A stretch of 64,000 nucleotides of DNA, taken from NCBI RefSeq assembly GCF_023078275.1, contig NC_062979.1, positions 13,125,848 to 13,189,847 on the forward strand, read 5' to 3'. Below the pieces are notes generated by a model, which saw only the letters and a program-made list of their open reading frames with translations, ran no database searches and had not been told where the DNA came from. The translations under genes were made by a program, and so were the position numbers. The DNA is from Leguminivora glycinivorella (taxonomy: Eukaryota; Arthropoda; Insecta; Lepidoptera; Tortricidae). This document shows, in pieces, positions 1-10,645 of the stretch (the stretch's first letter is position 1; each line of letters starts with the position of its first letter).

Positions 1-125
1 TGAACTTAATGCTCTGAAAAAAGAATTACAATATAATTATTTCTTATATGTAAGTTTTTAAGGTTGCCTTTAGTAATTTCATAAGACTAGAAATGAAACA
101 ATTAAGTACTGGGAAATGATTTTTT

Positions 126-365
126 TTTTAAATATAGGACATTCTTACACAGATTGACTGAGGCCCACGGTAAGCTCAAGAAGGCTTGTGTTGTGGGTAC
201 TCAGACGATATATATAATATATAAATACTTATATACATAGAAAACATCCATGACTCAGGAACAAATATCTGTGCCCATCACACAAATAAATGCCCTTACC
301 GGGATTCGAACCCGGGACCGTGGCGTAGCAGGCAGGGTCACTACCGACTGCGCCAGACCGGTCAT
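126..365 (-). mobile_element. tRNA-derived SINE, copy 1
   Basis: A tRNA-like head on the minus strand carries a B-box-like segment (GGTTCGAATCCC read on the minus strand, near 299-312) and an A-box-like segment near 340-355. The body then runs through a conserved stretch (gtgtgatgggcacagat) and a tail with gtctgagtacccacaaca, ending near an AT-rich run. The same head, body and tail recur in order on the plus strand at about 55352-55590, which establishes a dispersed SINE family. The trailing (ta)n-rich portion differs between copies. Confidence 0.8.
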
Positions 366-1228
366 CGAAATATTTATCCAAAATTATGAAATATTTATCC
401 AAATCATGTTAAACTGTATATACAACATATTTTTTTTTTCATTAGGAATAGTAGTTACTTGGAATCAAATAAGTATTTCTATTTCTATCTCAAAAGGTAA
501 GCTCTAATTTGTTGTTAGAAAAGATGCTTTTCCACACTACAAATTCCGAGGTCGTGTCATTTTAATATAAAGTAACCCAATCTAATTAGATATAACCCAA
601 CCGGCAGCACCTATAGTCATATTCTTACTGTACTTAGCTGTCTGTGTAGTAATATTATTCTATCGGTACTCACAATGAACCAAACATATTTTTGCTAGCA
701 CGAAATTGAAGCGAAGACATCTTGGCTTCTGATGATTCCTTATTTTCGTTTATAACATATGTTTCATAGTTTTTAAGCACAAAGTCGTATGAGCTGGTGG
801 TAACCTTTTAGCTCCCGAAAACCGGCTCTTATAGATTCAAATTAATAATAAGTTTCAAGTAAACTTATTTAAATATTTTCGTCTCGAATAACTAAGTAAT
901 TCTTTAAGGCTTAAAATAATACTTTTCCCTCGACTCTGCTACACAACAATACGACTTTTTGAAGATTCGGATTCGATTGGATTCGACGGGACTTTTAAAA
1001 ACGTCAGTGTCACTGTCAACCTGACGTAAGCTAATATTGTACAACCATAATAACATCTAGCCGGATAAGCAATGACCAAAACTTTTAGTCGGAACGAGCT
1101 ACGGAACTTTGCATGAAGGTCATCCATTATTTACGTGTGACGTTAGAAATATGACATGTTTTTTTAAATCAAACATTGTGATACGTTAATTTTAATTGAA
1201 TTTATTTCTTAACTATTTGCTCTTATTA
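366..1228. other. AT-rich stretch, no gene recognised
   Basis: I see no splice-bounded open frame or recognisable repeat here. The last part, immediately before the ATG at 1229, is presumably the promoter and 5' UTR of the + strand gene, but no specific promoter motif can be defended. Confidence 0.4.
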
Positions 1229-1453
1229 ATGGCAAAACCTACACCTGTTGCTTCTAGGAATTTTCCAGGTGTTGACGGAAGTGCGTTTACTTTAACCTTT
1301 GCCATAGAAATAGTCGGAATAGAGGTTTGGCATGATTGCAATGAAGGATGGCTAGATCTCGGTGCCTGTACACAAGGCATGAAAATACAGTACCAGTTGT
1401 ATCCTGGACAGATTTATGAGTTAGATATTCTCATTTGGCCGCATGCTGTCAAA
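1229..1453 (+). CDS. CFAP92-like gene, first coding exon (DUF4550-like)
   Basis: The exon opens with ATG at 1229 and runs 75 codons to a strong donor (AAA then GTAAGT at 1454), phase 0. The protein has a beta-strand-rich pattern: AFTLTFAIEIVG followed about 30 residues later by YQLYPGQIYELDILIW. From memory this fits the start of DUF4550, the domain of CFAP92/KIAA1257 proteins, where a TFTV-type strand leads to YxLLPGD and a hydrophobic strand. The upstream ATG choice is uncertain; there may be an earlier exon. The next exon found (5819) needs phase 1, so at least one exon carrying the rest of the domain is missing from my reconstruction or lies undetected in 1454-5818. Confidence 0.5.
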
Positions 1454-2326
1454 GTAAGTATAATATAGTACTTATGGGTTGGTATTGTATTTGTATTGGT
1501 ATATGCTATTGCCTATTGATGAGCTGGGAGCCTGGGAGGGAAATATTTAAATCTTTCGCTTGCTCGGGTAGGCATTAGAACAATTCAATAGCCTTTTACA
1601 TGTAAATTAACTTATTTACTTTAACTTAAAATATACTTATAATATTTTATAAATACTTATAAGTAATGCAATAATTAACTTTTCTCAAACATGGTATGAA
1701 ATATTGATGTTATGTGCCTTATAATTGGCAGCGAAGTATGACGTTGCAGGTGCGGCTAGGACGATTGATAGATAATGGAATTTCATACAAACCTTGCAGG
1801 CCAAGGCCGGCAAAGTCTTCTTTTTTAATTTCCAAACACAGATAATTGTGACATAACATCCAGGTATTTAGCCAATTAAAAAAAAAACTATAAGGGGCTT
1901 TATAGACGTGCCAACTGCAACTGGTACGGGCCTTAGACAATATTTGATTTTGGGTGCGTTTTCATACAAAAAAAAATTTTTTCGTTTTTTTTTTAATTTT
2001 TTTTTAACTTTTTGTTTTTTTTTATAAGCGTATACGGGATATCAAAGGGGAACGAAAATTCGATTATTTTTGCGCTACGACGCACCGTTTAGGAGATACA
2101 GCCATCCAAAGTTACTATTTTCAGTAGACTTTATTTATTTCATACCATGATTGAGAAAAGCACTATACATACCTCGGCGGGAAATGGGGTTGCCGGCCTC
2201 TGTAGTAATGTACTATATTTTGAGACTTGAGTAATAGCATTGGCATGTAGGCAAATAAAGTTGATGTAATAATATGTGTACCTAAGTATGTGGAAATAAA
2301 AAAAAGTATTCTGAGATTAGGCACTT
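1454..2326. other. intron, no gene recognised
   Basis: This is AT-rich intronic DNA. A T-rich patch around 1960-2030 is followed by a stretch (gatatcaaaggggaacg, from about 2039) that looks like repeat-derived sequence, but I could not match it elsewhere in the window. Confidence 0.35.
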
Positions 2327-2466
2327 TCAGACCAGGGGGCCGATTTTTGAGTCTCACTGTCACTAAAGTACCTACCTACCGGTTGAAAACGGTGAATTGC
2401 CTATTATTTTCAGTGACAATTTTCTGAATTCGAACGCCGTGAGACTCAAAAATCGGCCTCCAGGGC
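2327..2466. repeat. Foldback MITE, copy 1 of 2
   Basis: The two ends are inverted copies of each other (cgatttttgagtctcac at the left, gtgagactcaaaaatcgg at the right), separated by a short loop containing ccggttgaaaac and attttcagtgacaattttc. A second copy of the whole unit lies at about 62467-62602 with the same order of segments, so it is a family and not a chance hairpin. Confidence 0.75.
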
Positions 2467-2469
2467 CAT

Positions 2470-3092
2470 TTTTAGGGTTCCGTAGTCAACTAGGAACCCT
2501 TATAGTTTCGCCATGTCTGTCTGTCCGTCCGTCCGTCCGTCCGTCCGTCCGTCCGTCCGTCCGTCCGTCCGTCCGCCCGTCCGTCCGTCCGTCCGTCCGT
2601 CCGTCCGTCCGTCCGTCCGTCCGCGGATAATCTCAGTAACCGTAAGCACTAGAAAGCTGAAATTTTGTACCAATATGTATATCAATCACGCCAACAAAGT
2701 GCAAAAATAAAAAATGAAAAAAAAAATGTTTTATTAGGGTACCCCTCCTACATGTAAAGTGGGGGCTGTTTTTTTTTTTCATTCCAACCCCAACGTGTGA
2801 TATATTGTTGGATAGGTATTAAAAAATGAATAAGGGTTTATACTAAGATCGTTTTTTGATAATATTAATATTTTCGGAAATAATCGCTCCTAAAGGAAAA
2901 AAAAGTGCGTCCTAACTCGTAACTTTTGAACCATATGTTTAAAAAATATGAAAAAAATCACCAAAGTAGAACTTTATAAAGACTTTCTAGGAAAATTGTT
3001 TTGAACTTGATAGGTTCAGTAGTTTTTGAGAAAAATACGAAAAACTACGGAACCCTACACTGAGCGTGGCCCGACACGCTCTTGGCCGGTTT
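2470..3092 (+). repeat. GGTTCCGTAGT repeat family, copy 1 (with expanded tetranucleotide)
   Basis: This dispersed repeat begins with agggttccgtagtcaactag and ends with cgtggcccgacacgctcttg then ccggtt. An inverted copy lies at 16238-16788 and shares almost all segments in reverse order, including the catgtctgtctgtccg block, the aagcactagaaagctgaaat block and the taggagcgatta block. It is widespread in lepidopteran genomes to my knowledge. No coding capacity. Confidence 0.8.
2515..2624 (+). repeat. (TCCG)n microsatellite
   Basis: About 25 tandem TCCG units with one TCCGCCCG interruption near 2571-2578. It lies at the place where the other copy of the host repeat (16718-16738) has only a few GACG/GACA units, so it is an expansion inside a mobile repeat. 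The serine-valine-arginine-proline and threonine-aspartate-glycine-arginine reading frames across it are artefacts. Confidence 0.95.
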
Positions 3093-3323
3093 TTTTTAAA
3101 TTCTCCATCCCACTGTTTTTGTAACACGGGTATTCTTTACGCGATTCATACTCACAATCGCGAGGTCTTTCGATCCTGATAGGAGAAAAGAAATCCCAAG
3201 ATTTCCATAAATTTTTGTCATTTTTCAAACCTTCCATCCCGTAACCGCCATAAAAAATGTGTAAGTATATGAAAAATGGTAACGGAATGGGAAAAAAACC
3301 TTGGCACACTTTTTTTCTCCTAT

Positions 3324-4180
3324 GGGTAATTCCATGGCAGAGAGCGAAAAAAATCAATTTTTGAGGTCAAAATTTTTAAAATCTGTTTATGGGGTAATGT
3401 TCTTTGGCACTAGACTTTACTTGAACCGATTTTTTTTTAATAAACTGAGTTTAACTAAGTATGCCAATTTTTTTAAAGTTTAAAATGCGTGCTTTTTAAG
3501 ATACGTGCGTAAACTGAACTAATTAAGACTCACATTTTATTCAAGGGATTTTTCTAATTATAAAAAGTAGCTGACATTTTTAGAAAAATACTAAAATAAC
3601 ATAATATTCAAAAAATAAAAAAAAATAATTAAAAACTGAATATCTTTTTTGGGGGAAATAATATAATCTTCCCTCATATCCCTAAAAATCAAGGAAACCT
3701 GTATTTTTTTACTTCTGTAACTTTTACTTCATATTTCGATTACTAACTATAAAAAAATACGTTTCATTCGGACGTAACAAAAGTTACTGATTTCTTGAAA
3801 CGCAAGTTACCAATGTTTTGCATGTTTATTTTCATAATTGAAAAATATTAAGATTCCTTTTTGCTACATAAACATATACCTGTATTAAGAGACTGACACG
3901 ATTTAAGTTACAAGAAAATTCGTAAACCAATATGGAAATAAAAAAATCGTATTTAAAACCTATGTCCAGTTTCTGTTACGAAAGTTACCACCCTCATTTT
4001 AGTGTACTGAGGCCAGAAAATGGTTATGTTTCAAATAATTTCCACTATAGTTTAATGAGATTTAACTGTATCAATGGTGCACCAGCAAAAAAAGATATTT
4101 CAGTATGAATTAAGCCACAAATAACCTTTGTTTGACAACTTTGCGTTCTAAATGTAACGCAAGTTATCATGGAATTACCC
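3324..4180. mobile_element. Non-autonomous DNA element with short inverted ends
   Basis: The left end gggtaattccatgg is mirrored by ccatgataac...catggaattaccc at the right end, and both ends are flanked by CTAT (3320-3323 and 4181-4184). Removing the element joins ttctcctat to taggattg, similar to cctgataggag just upstream at 3176. The interior repeatedly contains gttac-type words (acgtaacaaaagttac, acgcaagttacc) and no open frame. No superfamily can be assigned from the ends alone. Confidence 0.55.
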
Positions 4181-4424
4181 CTATTAGGATTGAAAGAGCT
4201 GGAAGAGTGGAAATCACATAAACAATTACATATCCAAAAAAAGTGGAGTAGACAACTTAGAAAAAAATGGCCCATCATTGCTACCGGACCTAAGTGGTCA
4301 GGCCTGACTGACCAGAGCTAACTCTTTCCTTAAAAAGTTTAGAGTATGACATATAAATTTAGTGTGATGTAATTAATGGATGACACCTGACAGTTGACAC
4401 CCTGTGTTGGGACTTAATCGCGTA

Positions 4425-4495
4425 TAACTACATATTAAACTGACCTCCAACGTTTCAAGGACGGCGTTGTCCCCGTGGTCTCGGAGAAGAATAAT
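4425..4495 (-). mobile_element. Penelope-like element, non-coding fragment
   Basis: Read on the minus strand this contains ccacggggacaacgccgtcc followed by ttgaaacgttggaggtcag, which I recognise as part of the non-coding region of lepidopteran Penelope-like elements. It stands a few hundred bases from coding fragments of the same class at 5073-5480. Confidence 0.45.
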
Positions 4496-4904
4496 GATGT
4501 GTATATAATAATCGTGAAAGTTTAAATCAGTGTACCCTGTGTTGGGTTGTAGTCCCTCTGACTGAAACCTAAAAACCACTTTAGCACACAGTTCATTGTT
4601 TTAGATATGGAGTGGTATGAACTCCGGCTGGGTCCGCACGTGGCAGTTCTTGGATCGTCGATGGCTGACATTTGACATTCGCCATATATTTCCCGTGAAG
4701 GTTGTTGACCTAAAAGCCTTTGTGGCAACAGTTTCTCCTACCTTTGGAGTTGGCGCCCTCGGATCCAAGTAATTTATATATATTTTGTGCCTAGAGTCAG
4801 CCATCAAAATATACATAGCAGAAAACTGCTTCACAGACTTTACTACATAATATCTGCATGTATCTGAATAGTTTTCGTCACTAGAAAATAGCGGCAAATT
4901 AAAT

Positions 4905-5365
4905 AAACATAGACGTACTTGAGAGTTTTGAATGATTCACGGTTATTTTCATTAGACTTATATTGACCGGGATATAGACCGTGATTACCTTTTTGATATT
5001 TGTCGAGCTCCCGATATTTCGACCCAGTTGCATGCATCATGATCACGGAAAACTGACAAAGGCCGGTGGATATCAAAGCTGCGCAGCCAGCGCGCGATCT
5101 ACCCTCCTTCGCGCGAGTCGGCTGCGTTCACTTTCAGCGCTTCCACTGGTCGCATTCACACTCGATGGTCTGTCCAAACACACTACACTCACAGTGTCAC
5201 TACGTTTGTTCAATTCTGACTTCGCCGGTTTTTTATACAAACAAATCACTGCATTCCATACATTTGATAGTTTGAAGCCATCCTCACGATTGAAATTTTT
5301 ATATTTGTGAATCTCAATGGCTTCTCTTACCAATCTCGGTATGTAGTGGCAGCGACGTTCCGTCA
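4905..5365 (-). pseudogene. Penelope-like element, C-terminal coding fragment and tail
   Basis: The minus strand from about 5365 encodes HYIPRLVREAIEIHKYKN followed by FNREDGFKLSNVWN. This is the segment that follows the GIY-YIG endonuclease in Penelope-like retroelements, where REAIEI and FNREDG...LS.W are characteristic. Coding similarity stops near 5240. Further along the minus strand, 5055-4905 holds the typical tail (aactgggtcgaaatatcggg, then tatcccggtcaatataagtc). No reverse transcriptase domain is present. The upstream GIY-YIG portion lies next to it but on the opposite strand. Confidence 0.7.
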
Positions 5366-5389
5366 AAATTACTTTAGGACTATGCACCT

Positions 5390-5525
5390 CGATCCAGAAT
5401 TAAAGAACACATTGCTGCAGTCAAAAAGAACGATACTCGCAAGTCGGCTATTGCTCAACATCTCATTGAGTCGGGTGCAAATCACGGTCTACCTTTATCC
5501 CGATCAATATAAGTCTAATAGACGC
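5390..5525 (+). pseudogene. Penelope-like element, GIY-YIG end fragment (inverted relative to its neighbour)
   Basis: The plus strand encodes RIKEHIAAVKKNDTRKSAIA followed by QHLIESG, the last part of a GIY-YIG endonuclease domain of Penelope-like elements. It is followed directly by aatcacggtctacc and gatcaatataagtctaat, matching the tail seen on the minus strand near 4950-4990. The segment that should lie between them in an intact element is instead to the left, on the minus strand. Confidence 0.65.
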
Positions 5526-5818
5526 ACTTGTTTTTTTTCTCGTCCTGTATATACGGTGAGGTGTTATTATCAGCAGTCAGAATACAAATAGGGTCTCAAA
5601 TCCGAGAAATTGTCATAATCAAGGCTCGGAAAATGCCCGTCATTTTGATTTTGATTAATTTAGAATCCATTTGGTGAGCCTTATTTTTACTAAGTCTAGA
5701 GCCGTTATCGGGCATATTTAAACGTTGTTGACATAGGTAAATGGGGAGTAAAAGTTGTACCTTGGATCAGTGTGAAATTTTCTAAATGACGGGCGTTTTT
5801 CCGAGTTGGTCCCAATAG

Positions 5819-6028
5819 TGATTGATTGTCGTAGTGCAAAAAACGACAAAGTTACAGAAGTATTCCTACCGCGTCTGGAATTTGGACAACAAAGATATTT
5901 CGCACCAGTAATAGAAGAGGAGTCAAGCTTCGAGAATTTCATCTACGATTTAATATGGAAGATAGTGGAATATTTTATACCCGCCTCATATTTGGACGGA
6001 TTGTTTGATGTTCCACATCCGGTGGCAG
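5819..6028 (+). CDS. CFAP92-like gene, internal exon B
   Basis: Acceptor cccaatag is at 5818 and donor ggcag/gtactg at 6029; the exon is phase 1 at both ends with 69 codons in between. It encodes a hydrophobic, aromatic-rich segment (IDCRSAKNDKVTEVFLPRLE, later LIWKIVEYFIP and YLDGLFDVPHPV). The short motif SLFDVP/GLFDVP recurs in exon E. I do not recognise this segment on its own. It is assigned to the gene because its phase-1 end fits the phase-1 start of the exon at 7119 exactly and codon use looks coding. Confidence 0.5.
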
Positions 6029-6360
6029 GTACTGTTGTCACGTTCTTTTGCGCAGTATGAAAGTAGCGAGATATAAAGTAATGCAATATAAGGAACGAGG
6101 TAAATAACTCCTATAAATAGAACCGTGGCTCACTAGAGAGCACGTTCGCATTATCCTAAACGGTAGGTGAGCGTCAACAGAACATTCATACATGAAATGA
6201 ATAGGTAACTTATTTAAAACTAGGTATTTATCGTTCTCTATTGGGGATGGAGGTTTCCGTTTCGACCGCTCAATTTTTGGCTGCTTGTTGTATTAAGTAC
6301 TTAATTATAGAAATGTCTATCTCTTACTCATTCATTTTAATCTTGTGTATTTATTTTTAA

Positions 6361-6482
6361 TCGTAAACACTGTTTATGTCCTACGTCCACCACAGGACAG
6401 GCTATGCCTAGTGTGGGGACCAGACTAAAATGTAACTCACTGTGTTATTTAAATAAATCTTTCAATGTTTCAATGTTTCAAT
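6361..6482 (+). mobile_element. Non-LTR retrotransposon 3' tail
   Basis: The sequence acaggctatgcctagtgtgg followed by ggaccagac, an AATAAA-type signal (aaataaatctttc) and a short (caatgttt)n tail is typical of a 5'-truncated LINE end. No coding part remains. Confidence 0.5.
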
Positions 6483-7118
6483 TAACTTTTCAGTTAAAAC
6501 CGGCATAAGATAAATCCAACAAACTTCGGTCCGTTCCAAGTTTTTTTTAATGTCCCTGTTAATACCTAGTTCCGACCTGTTACTTTTGCCACGCTTTGTG
6601 TCTAATTTTTTTTTAATGGTATCCCACTATTAAGGCTTATTCACATTTACGTACAATCACAGAATATAATAATAGTACAATTACAGAAGGCCCACTGCTT
6701 TGATGTTCACGAAATGCCGCCTTTTTAAATGCCTACAAAATTCTTACAAAGAAACGAGCCGCACTTGCGTAGCGACAGACAATAAGGTTGCATATGGAAC
6801 AAACTGAATTGATATTCAGATAAAATGCTATATTATATTCAAGTCTTGGGAACTTTTATACAGTATTTACATAATTATATTTTTTTAAGTCCCAACATTA
6901 AAAGCCCTATAGAACTTTTCCGAGGGACTTAATCAATAGTAATCTGTGTAAGATTGTCCAATAGAAAGTGCGAACGTGCGTTCCGTGAGAACGCGCGCCT
7001 TCCCTGATTAGGCCGCGAACTCGCGGCCGCCAGCATGTACTTGTAGCGCGGCAATAGAATTGCGGAGTGAGCCGCCCCTGGCACAATTTGATAATATATC
7101 TTGTATATCTTGTTATAG
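6483..7118. other. intron, no gene recognised
   Basis: AT-rich intron. The part at 6960-7080 is more GC-rich (ccgcgaactcgcggccgcc forms a small palindrome) and lies directly before exon C. I see no conserved element. Confidence 0.35.
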
Positions 7119-7304
7119 ACGCAAGACACCAAGATGCCGTATTACGACAAGTAAAGGAAACTACTCTGAATCGCAACTTGTCTGAACAATCCGAGCCGGA
7201 ATTATCGAGCTCGAGCAAGAAAACGTTAGCAAACCAAAAGAAGAAAGCAGAAGCGCCGAAAACAAAATTTGAACTTAATTTGTCGGGGAATAATATTTTA
7301 TCAG
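7119..7304 (+). CDS. CFAP92-like gene, internal exon C (charged linker)
   Basis: Acceptor ttgttatag ends at 7118 and donor tatcag/gtatgt starts at 7305, phase 1 at both ends, so it joins exon B in frame. The 62-residue product is hydrophilic: RHQDAVLRQVKETTLNRNLS, a serine-rich patch (SELSSSSKK), then AEAPKTKFELNLSGNNIL. It looks like a lysine-rich linker between folded segments, as expected for the middle of a CFAP92-type protein, but no domain is recognisable. Confidence 0.5.
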
Positions 7305-7587
7305 GTATGTGCTGTTAGATTCAGACTAAGCTGAAAGTGATATTGATAGGGCAGACAGCACGTGTTTGTTAAGTAAACGTTATAATACAGTCAAATACAC
7401 ATGTCAAATGTGGTATTATTATCGTTTCAAACTTTGGTCTGACTTATTTACTTCCCATACACAGGTAGCACATTTTGATTAAGGTAAATAAGGTACACGG
7501 GGTTTTAGGTACGTATAACAGTAGATAATAGGTAATTGTACCTAGACCAAGGAGCCGAGGTCAACGAACACCACGAACATGACTGTG

Positions 7588-7750
7588 ATCAGGGTGGCTA
7601 GCCGAATGGCACAATCGCTCACGAAACGCTCACGAAACGAAGCGCTAGTAGATATCTATCTCTATCGCGCTTGCGTATTGGCGCGACAAAGCCAGCGGCG
7701 TATCGCTTTCGTTTGGCGTCGGAGAAATGCCATTCGGCTATGGGGCCTGA
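7588..7750 (+). repeat. Foldback MITE of the GCCGAATGGCA family, copy 1
   Basis: The left end tagccgaatggcac is the inverse of the right end gccattcggcta, and internal arms (ctcacgaaacgctcacgaaa and tatcgctttcgtttggcg) also mirror. The copy at 48408-48566 differs at only a few positions. Short open frames across these copies encode the same sequence in both places and are not genes. Confidence 0.85.
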
Positions 7751-8074
7751 GATTTTTATTTACCGGAGCCGACAAGCGATAAGTTCGATTTGCGCAGCGG
7801 ACTGAAATTTGATGTTTTCCGGCTGGAGGGCAGAAAAGAATGTGTATAAGTAAAGTAAATGTGTAATCGGAACAGTCCCTAAGATGGAATTGGACATATC
7901 GACCTTATACGACTAGGTGGGCCGTTTTTTTCAAAGTTTTTTTGTAACATGGGTATTTTTTACGCGATTCATCGTTTTCTTTGTTCTTATTTACTGACAG
8001 ACTTGGTTGACAGAGTATACTTATCGCTTTTTGTTAAATTTGAAAAAAAATTTTTTTTCGTTTCCAAACATAAT

Positions 8075-8290
8075 AAATGGATTAACTAGTGTGAGAGGAC
8101 CTTAATCATAACATTAAAGTCATTGTCAAGTGTTTGACGGCACATGTCAAAAAAATAACATTAGGAAGTGGTAAGGGATGCCACACACGTGTTCTGTTTT
8201 TTTTTTTAATAATTCAATAACCGTAAGAGTTAAGGGGCTAGTTTCTTAGAGAAACTACTGTATTTGAATTTTGAACTAAAGAATCTTCCC
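8075..8290 (+). repeat. Dispersed repeat, copy 1 of 2
   Basis: It shares a series of blocks in the same order with 52905-53130: gtgtgagagg..cctta, attgacggcacatgtcaaaa, aataacatta.gaagtggta, cacacacgtgttc, ataaccgtaagagttaaggg and gctagtttcttagagaaa. The type of element is unknown. Confidence 0.7.
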
Positions 8291-8382
8291 TTAAAAATAA
8301 CTGAATTCAATAAAAACAGTGTATATAATTTTAACCAGAGTTCCGGATTGAGATATTCAATATCGCTCATACAAAGAATCTG

Positions 8383-8528
8383 GCCCCGTAGCCGAATGGC
8401 ATTTCTGCGACGCCAAACGCCGCAGAAATGCAATCTATCTCTATCGCTCTTGCGTTTATTGGCGTGACAGAGCCAGACTGCATTTCTACGGCGTTTAGCG
8501 TCGCAGTAGTGCCATTCGGCCTGGAGTT
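8383..8528. repeat. Foldback MITE of the GCCGAATGGCA family, diverged copy
   Basis: Ends cgtagccgaatggcat and gtgccattcggcctgg are inverted, with inner arms tttctgcgacgccaaacgcc and ggcgtttagcgtcgcagtag. The centre has the family signature tatctctatcgctcttgcgt and gacagagccagact. Confidence 0.8.
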
Positions 8529-9189
8529 CGCATCCATAACCATAATCAGCTGACCGCTTGATATACGAAAGCGTTTCTATGTAGGCTTAAATTTGTATCT
8601 ACATTCTGCATCGAAATTATATTCGTTATAGCCCTAACCTAATACAATACCGGGTCGTACGAAGATAATTTCATAAGCGAGAAACACAGAGTAGTAATAG
8701 AACAGAGGGAGTCTCACTGAAGACCGGCTGTGACCCAACAATGGCGGACGTTTTTTTTTTTTAATTTTATTTTATGGCTTGGTGGCGACCTTTCAAGCCA
8801 GCAATGGCAGACGGTTTGCGATGTGCAAACACGATTTAAAATCAAAATAATTATAATTCAGGTCAAAATAAAATCAACTCTTCACTTAATTTATCAAAAA
8901 TTAATTATTTTACTTGAAACTTAGAAATATCTTGTTTTTAACAAATAATAATGACTCAGTGCGCCGTGTGCAAACACTATTAAAAAAAAATACTGGTCAC
9001 ACTCTTGTTTTGCAGTTTGTTGGTTTACGATTATGAACATTAATTAATATTGTGATTTTACGCATAATAACGTGATAAAGTATTAATTTACGCATGAAAA
9101 GTTGCTCCGTATTTTTTTTTCTTTCGATTGTTGTCATTTTTACACAATTTGACAAACGCATGTAGGCATATTTTCTTATTTTTCTGGAG
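8529..9189. other. intron, no gene recognised
   Basis: AT-rich intron with two related short segments (caacaatggcggacg at 8737 and gccagcaatggcagacg at 8797), possibly pieces of a duplicated repeat. No exon with acceptable boundaries was found. Confidence 0.3.
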
Positions 9190-9356
9190 ATGTTTTCGCC
9201 ACGGGCGCCTCGATCCGACTGACGGGAGATTAGTGGATGAGGTCATAGACAAAGCTATCAATGTGGATGATGGAATCACAGGTTTTTCTTCGGAGTTATC
9301 CGTCCATAGAATTGTAGGTTCATGGCGAGAAAACAATATTTCTGGCTCGTTCTCAG
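9190..9356 (+). CDS. Possible CFAP92-like exon D
   Basis: An open frame encodes GRLDPTDGRLVDEVIDKAIN, then GITGFSSELSVHRIVGSWRE, ending at a good donor (tctcag/gtaggt, phase 1). The nearest acceptor (ttttctggag, 9189) would give phase 2, which does not match the phase-1 end of exon C; an internal AG at 9255 would match but has a poor pyrimidine tract. Either an exon is missing between them or the start is wrong. Coding character is suggestive, not proven. Confidence 0.35.
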
Positions 9357-9831
9357 GTAGGTATAGTACACTTTAAATGTGATCGTCATCTGTTTCTATT
9401 GAAAGTCGAAAACTCGATTAGGTAGACTCGGTCTGTCGTGACTCGTGAAAGATCTCAGAATTTCTAGTTAAATTTTAGGGTAGACGTAAACCTGCCTTAA
9501 ATCCCGTCTCTTTGACTGGTATAAACTAAATCGAATCAGTCGTGTTTTGCGGACTCTAAACTCTTAGCTAGATAATAATTTTTGAAATAGGTCGGTACAG
9601 TGGGCCGAGAAAGTGGTCTACCAGTTTTGACAAAAGTTTCTGTGAGCTCTAACGCTCGCTAAGGTTGATTTGAAACATGGCATGACGTAAATATCATATA
9701 TAAAGACAGAGCAATTGTTACTGACATAATATAATTGCAAGCGGAAATCGACCTTGTTGTCTTATGACGTTCCAACGAACCTCAACCGTAGGGTTGTAAA
9801 CCACATTGTTGGTCGACTGTACCTATGCTAG

Positions 9832-10062
9832 GCGAAGAGACGAGTCGGACGAGGTTTTTACATTTTTTCCTGTTCTGCGACTTGCTTCAGGAACTGGCCA
9901 GCAAGTAGCTTTCCAAGCAGTCGGGGATCGGCCGCCGGAACTAGGGGAGTTTTTTGCCTTCATCTCCAGTCAGAATTTGCCCGCCTCCGACGATTATCCG
10001 ATACTCTTTGTAAACATCGATTCCCTATTCGATGTGCCGACAGAAGCGTTGAGCAAATATCA
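9832..10062 (+). CDS. CFAP92-like gene, internal exon E
   Basis: An open frame follows acceptor tatgctag (9831), or possibly AG at 9839, and ends at a strong donor (tatca/gtaagt) in phase 2. It encodes EVFTFFPVLRLASGTGQQVA, FFAFISSQNLPAS and FVNIDSLFDVPTEALSKY, a strand-rich segment that shares the SLFDVP motif with exon B. Its phase-2 end joins exactly to the exon at 19107 across a 9-kb intron filled with mobile elements. The start boundary is unresolved because the phase of the preceding candidate exon does not fit the better acceptor. Confidence 0.5.
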
Positions 10063-10149
10063 GTAAGTATTCTGCCATGCCATGTACAGTCACCGGCATA
10101 AATAAGCGATGATTTCTGTATCTTGTCGCTTTTAGCCATTTCACAACTT

Positions 10150-10508
10150 AGGTTTAAAGACATTTTCCCCTCACTAGCTCGGAAACACGTGTTTTGTCCT
10201 TTAATACCAGCGGGTAAAAACGCATTTTATCCACTAGTGGGTAAAGTAATTTGACCTTGAATAAAGTCAAATTAACTGCTTTAAAATTGATAAAAGTAGG
10301 TGAATCTAGTAATAAAGATGATTTACCACCTGTGGAACTACTGGAAGCAGTGATAAACGCATTTTTTGCGTTGTAGTTTCCTCGCTATAGTGAGGGGAAA
10401 AGTTTTGTGTTACACTCGGGTGCAAATGTATTTTACTTCTCGTGTGTTAAAAAACTCGCAAGTTCAGAATTCCATTCTCGAACCACTCGCTTCGCTCGTG
10501 GTTAGATC
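10150..10508. repeat. Dispersed repeat, related to 44880-45260
   Basis: Shared short blocks include cattttatccactagtg against cattttatccacaagtg, gtgttacactcggg against gtgtttcactcggt, and ccactcgcttcgctcgtggt against ccactcgctcgctacgctcg. It looks like a degraded palindromic element family. No coding capacity. Confidence 0.45.
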
Positions 10509-10645
10509 TAACTAAATCAAGATAGAAGGAAAAAGTGTATCTACTTCGCGTGCGGAAAAGTTACATAGCGAGTAACATTGTTCGCCGAGCACGACAGTCT
10601 GCTCCCGACCGTTGCCCGCGAGTGACATACAGTGAAAAATACAAA

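Noticed and set aside
2397..2710. Open frames rich in SVRP or DGRT repeats
   Set aside because: They are translations of the (TCCG)n microsatellite on both strands.
7579..7782. 67-codon frame repeated at 48284-48610 and 50939-51202
   Set aside because: The same peptide arises from every copy of the foldback MITE.
9088..9336. 82-codon minus-strand frame opposite the candidate exon D
   Set aside because: No splice signals or family features; the plus-strand reading has a good donor and fits the gene order better.
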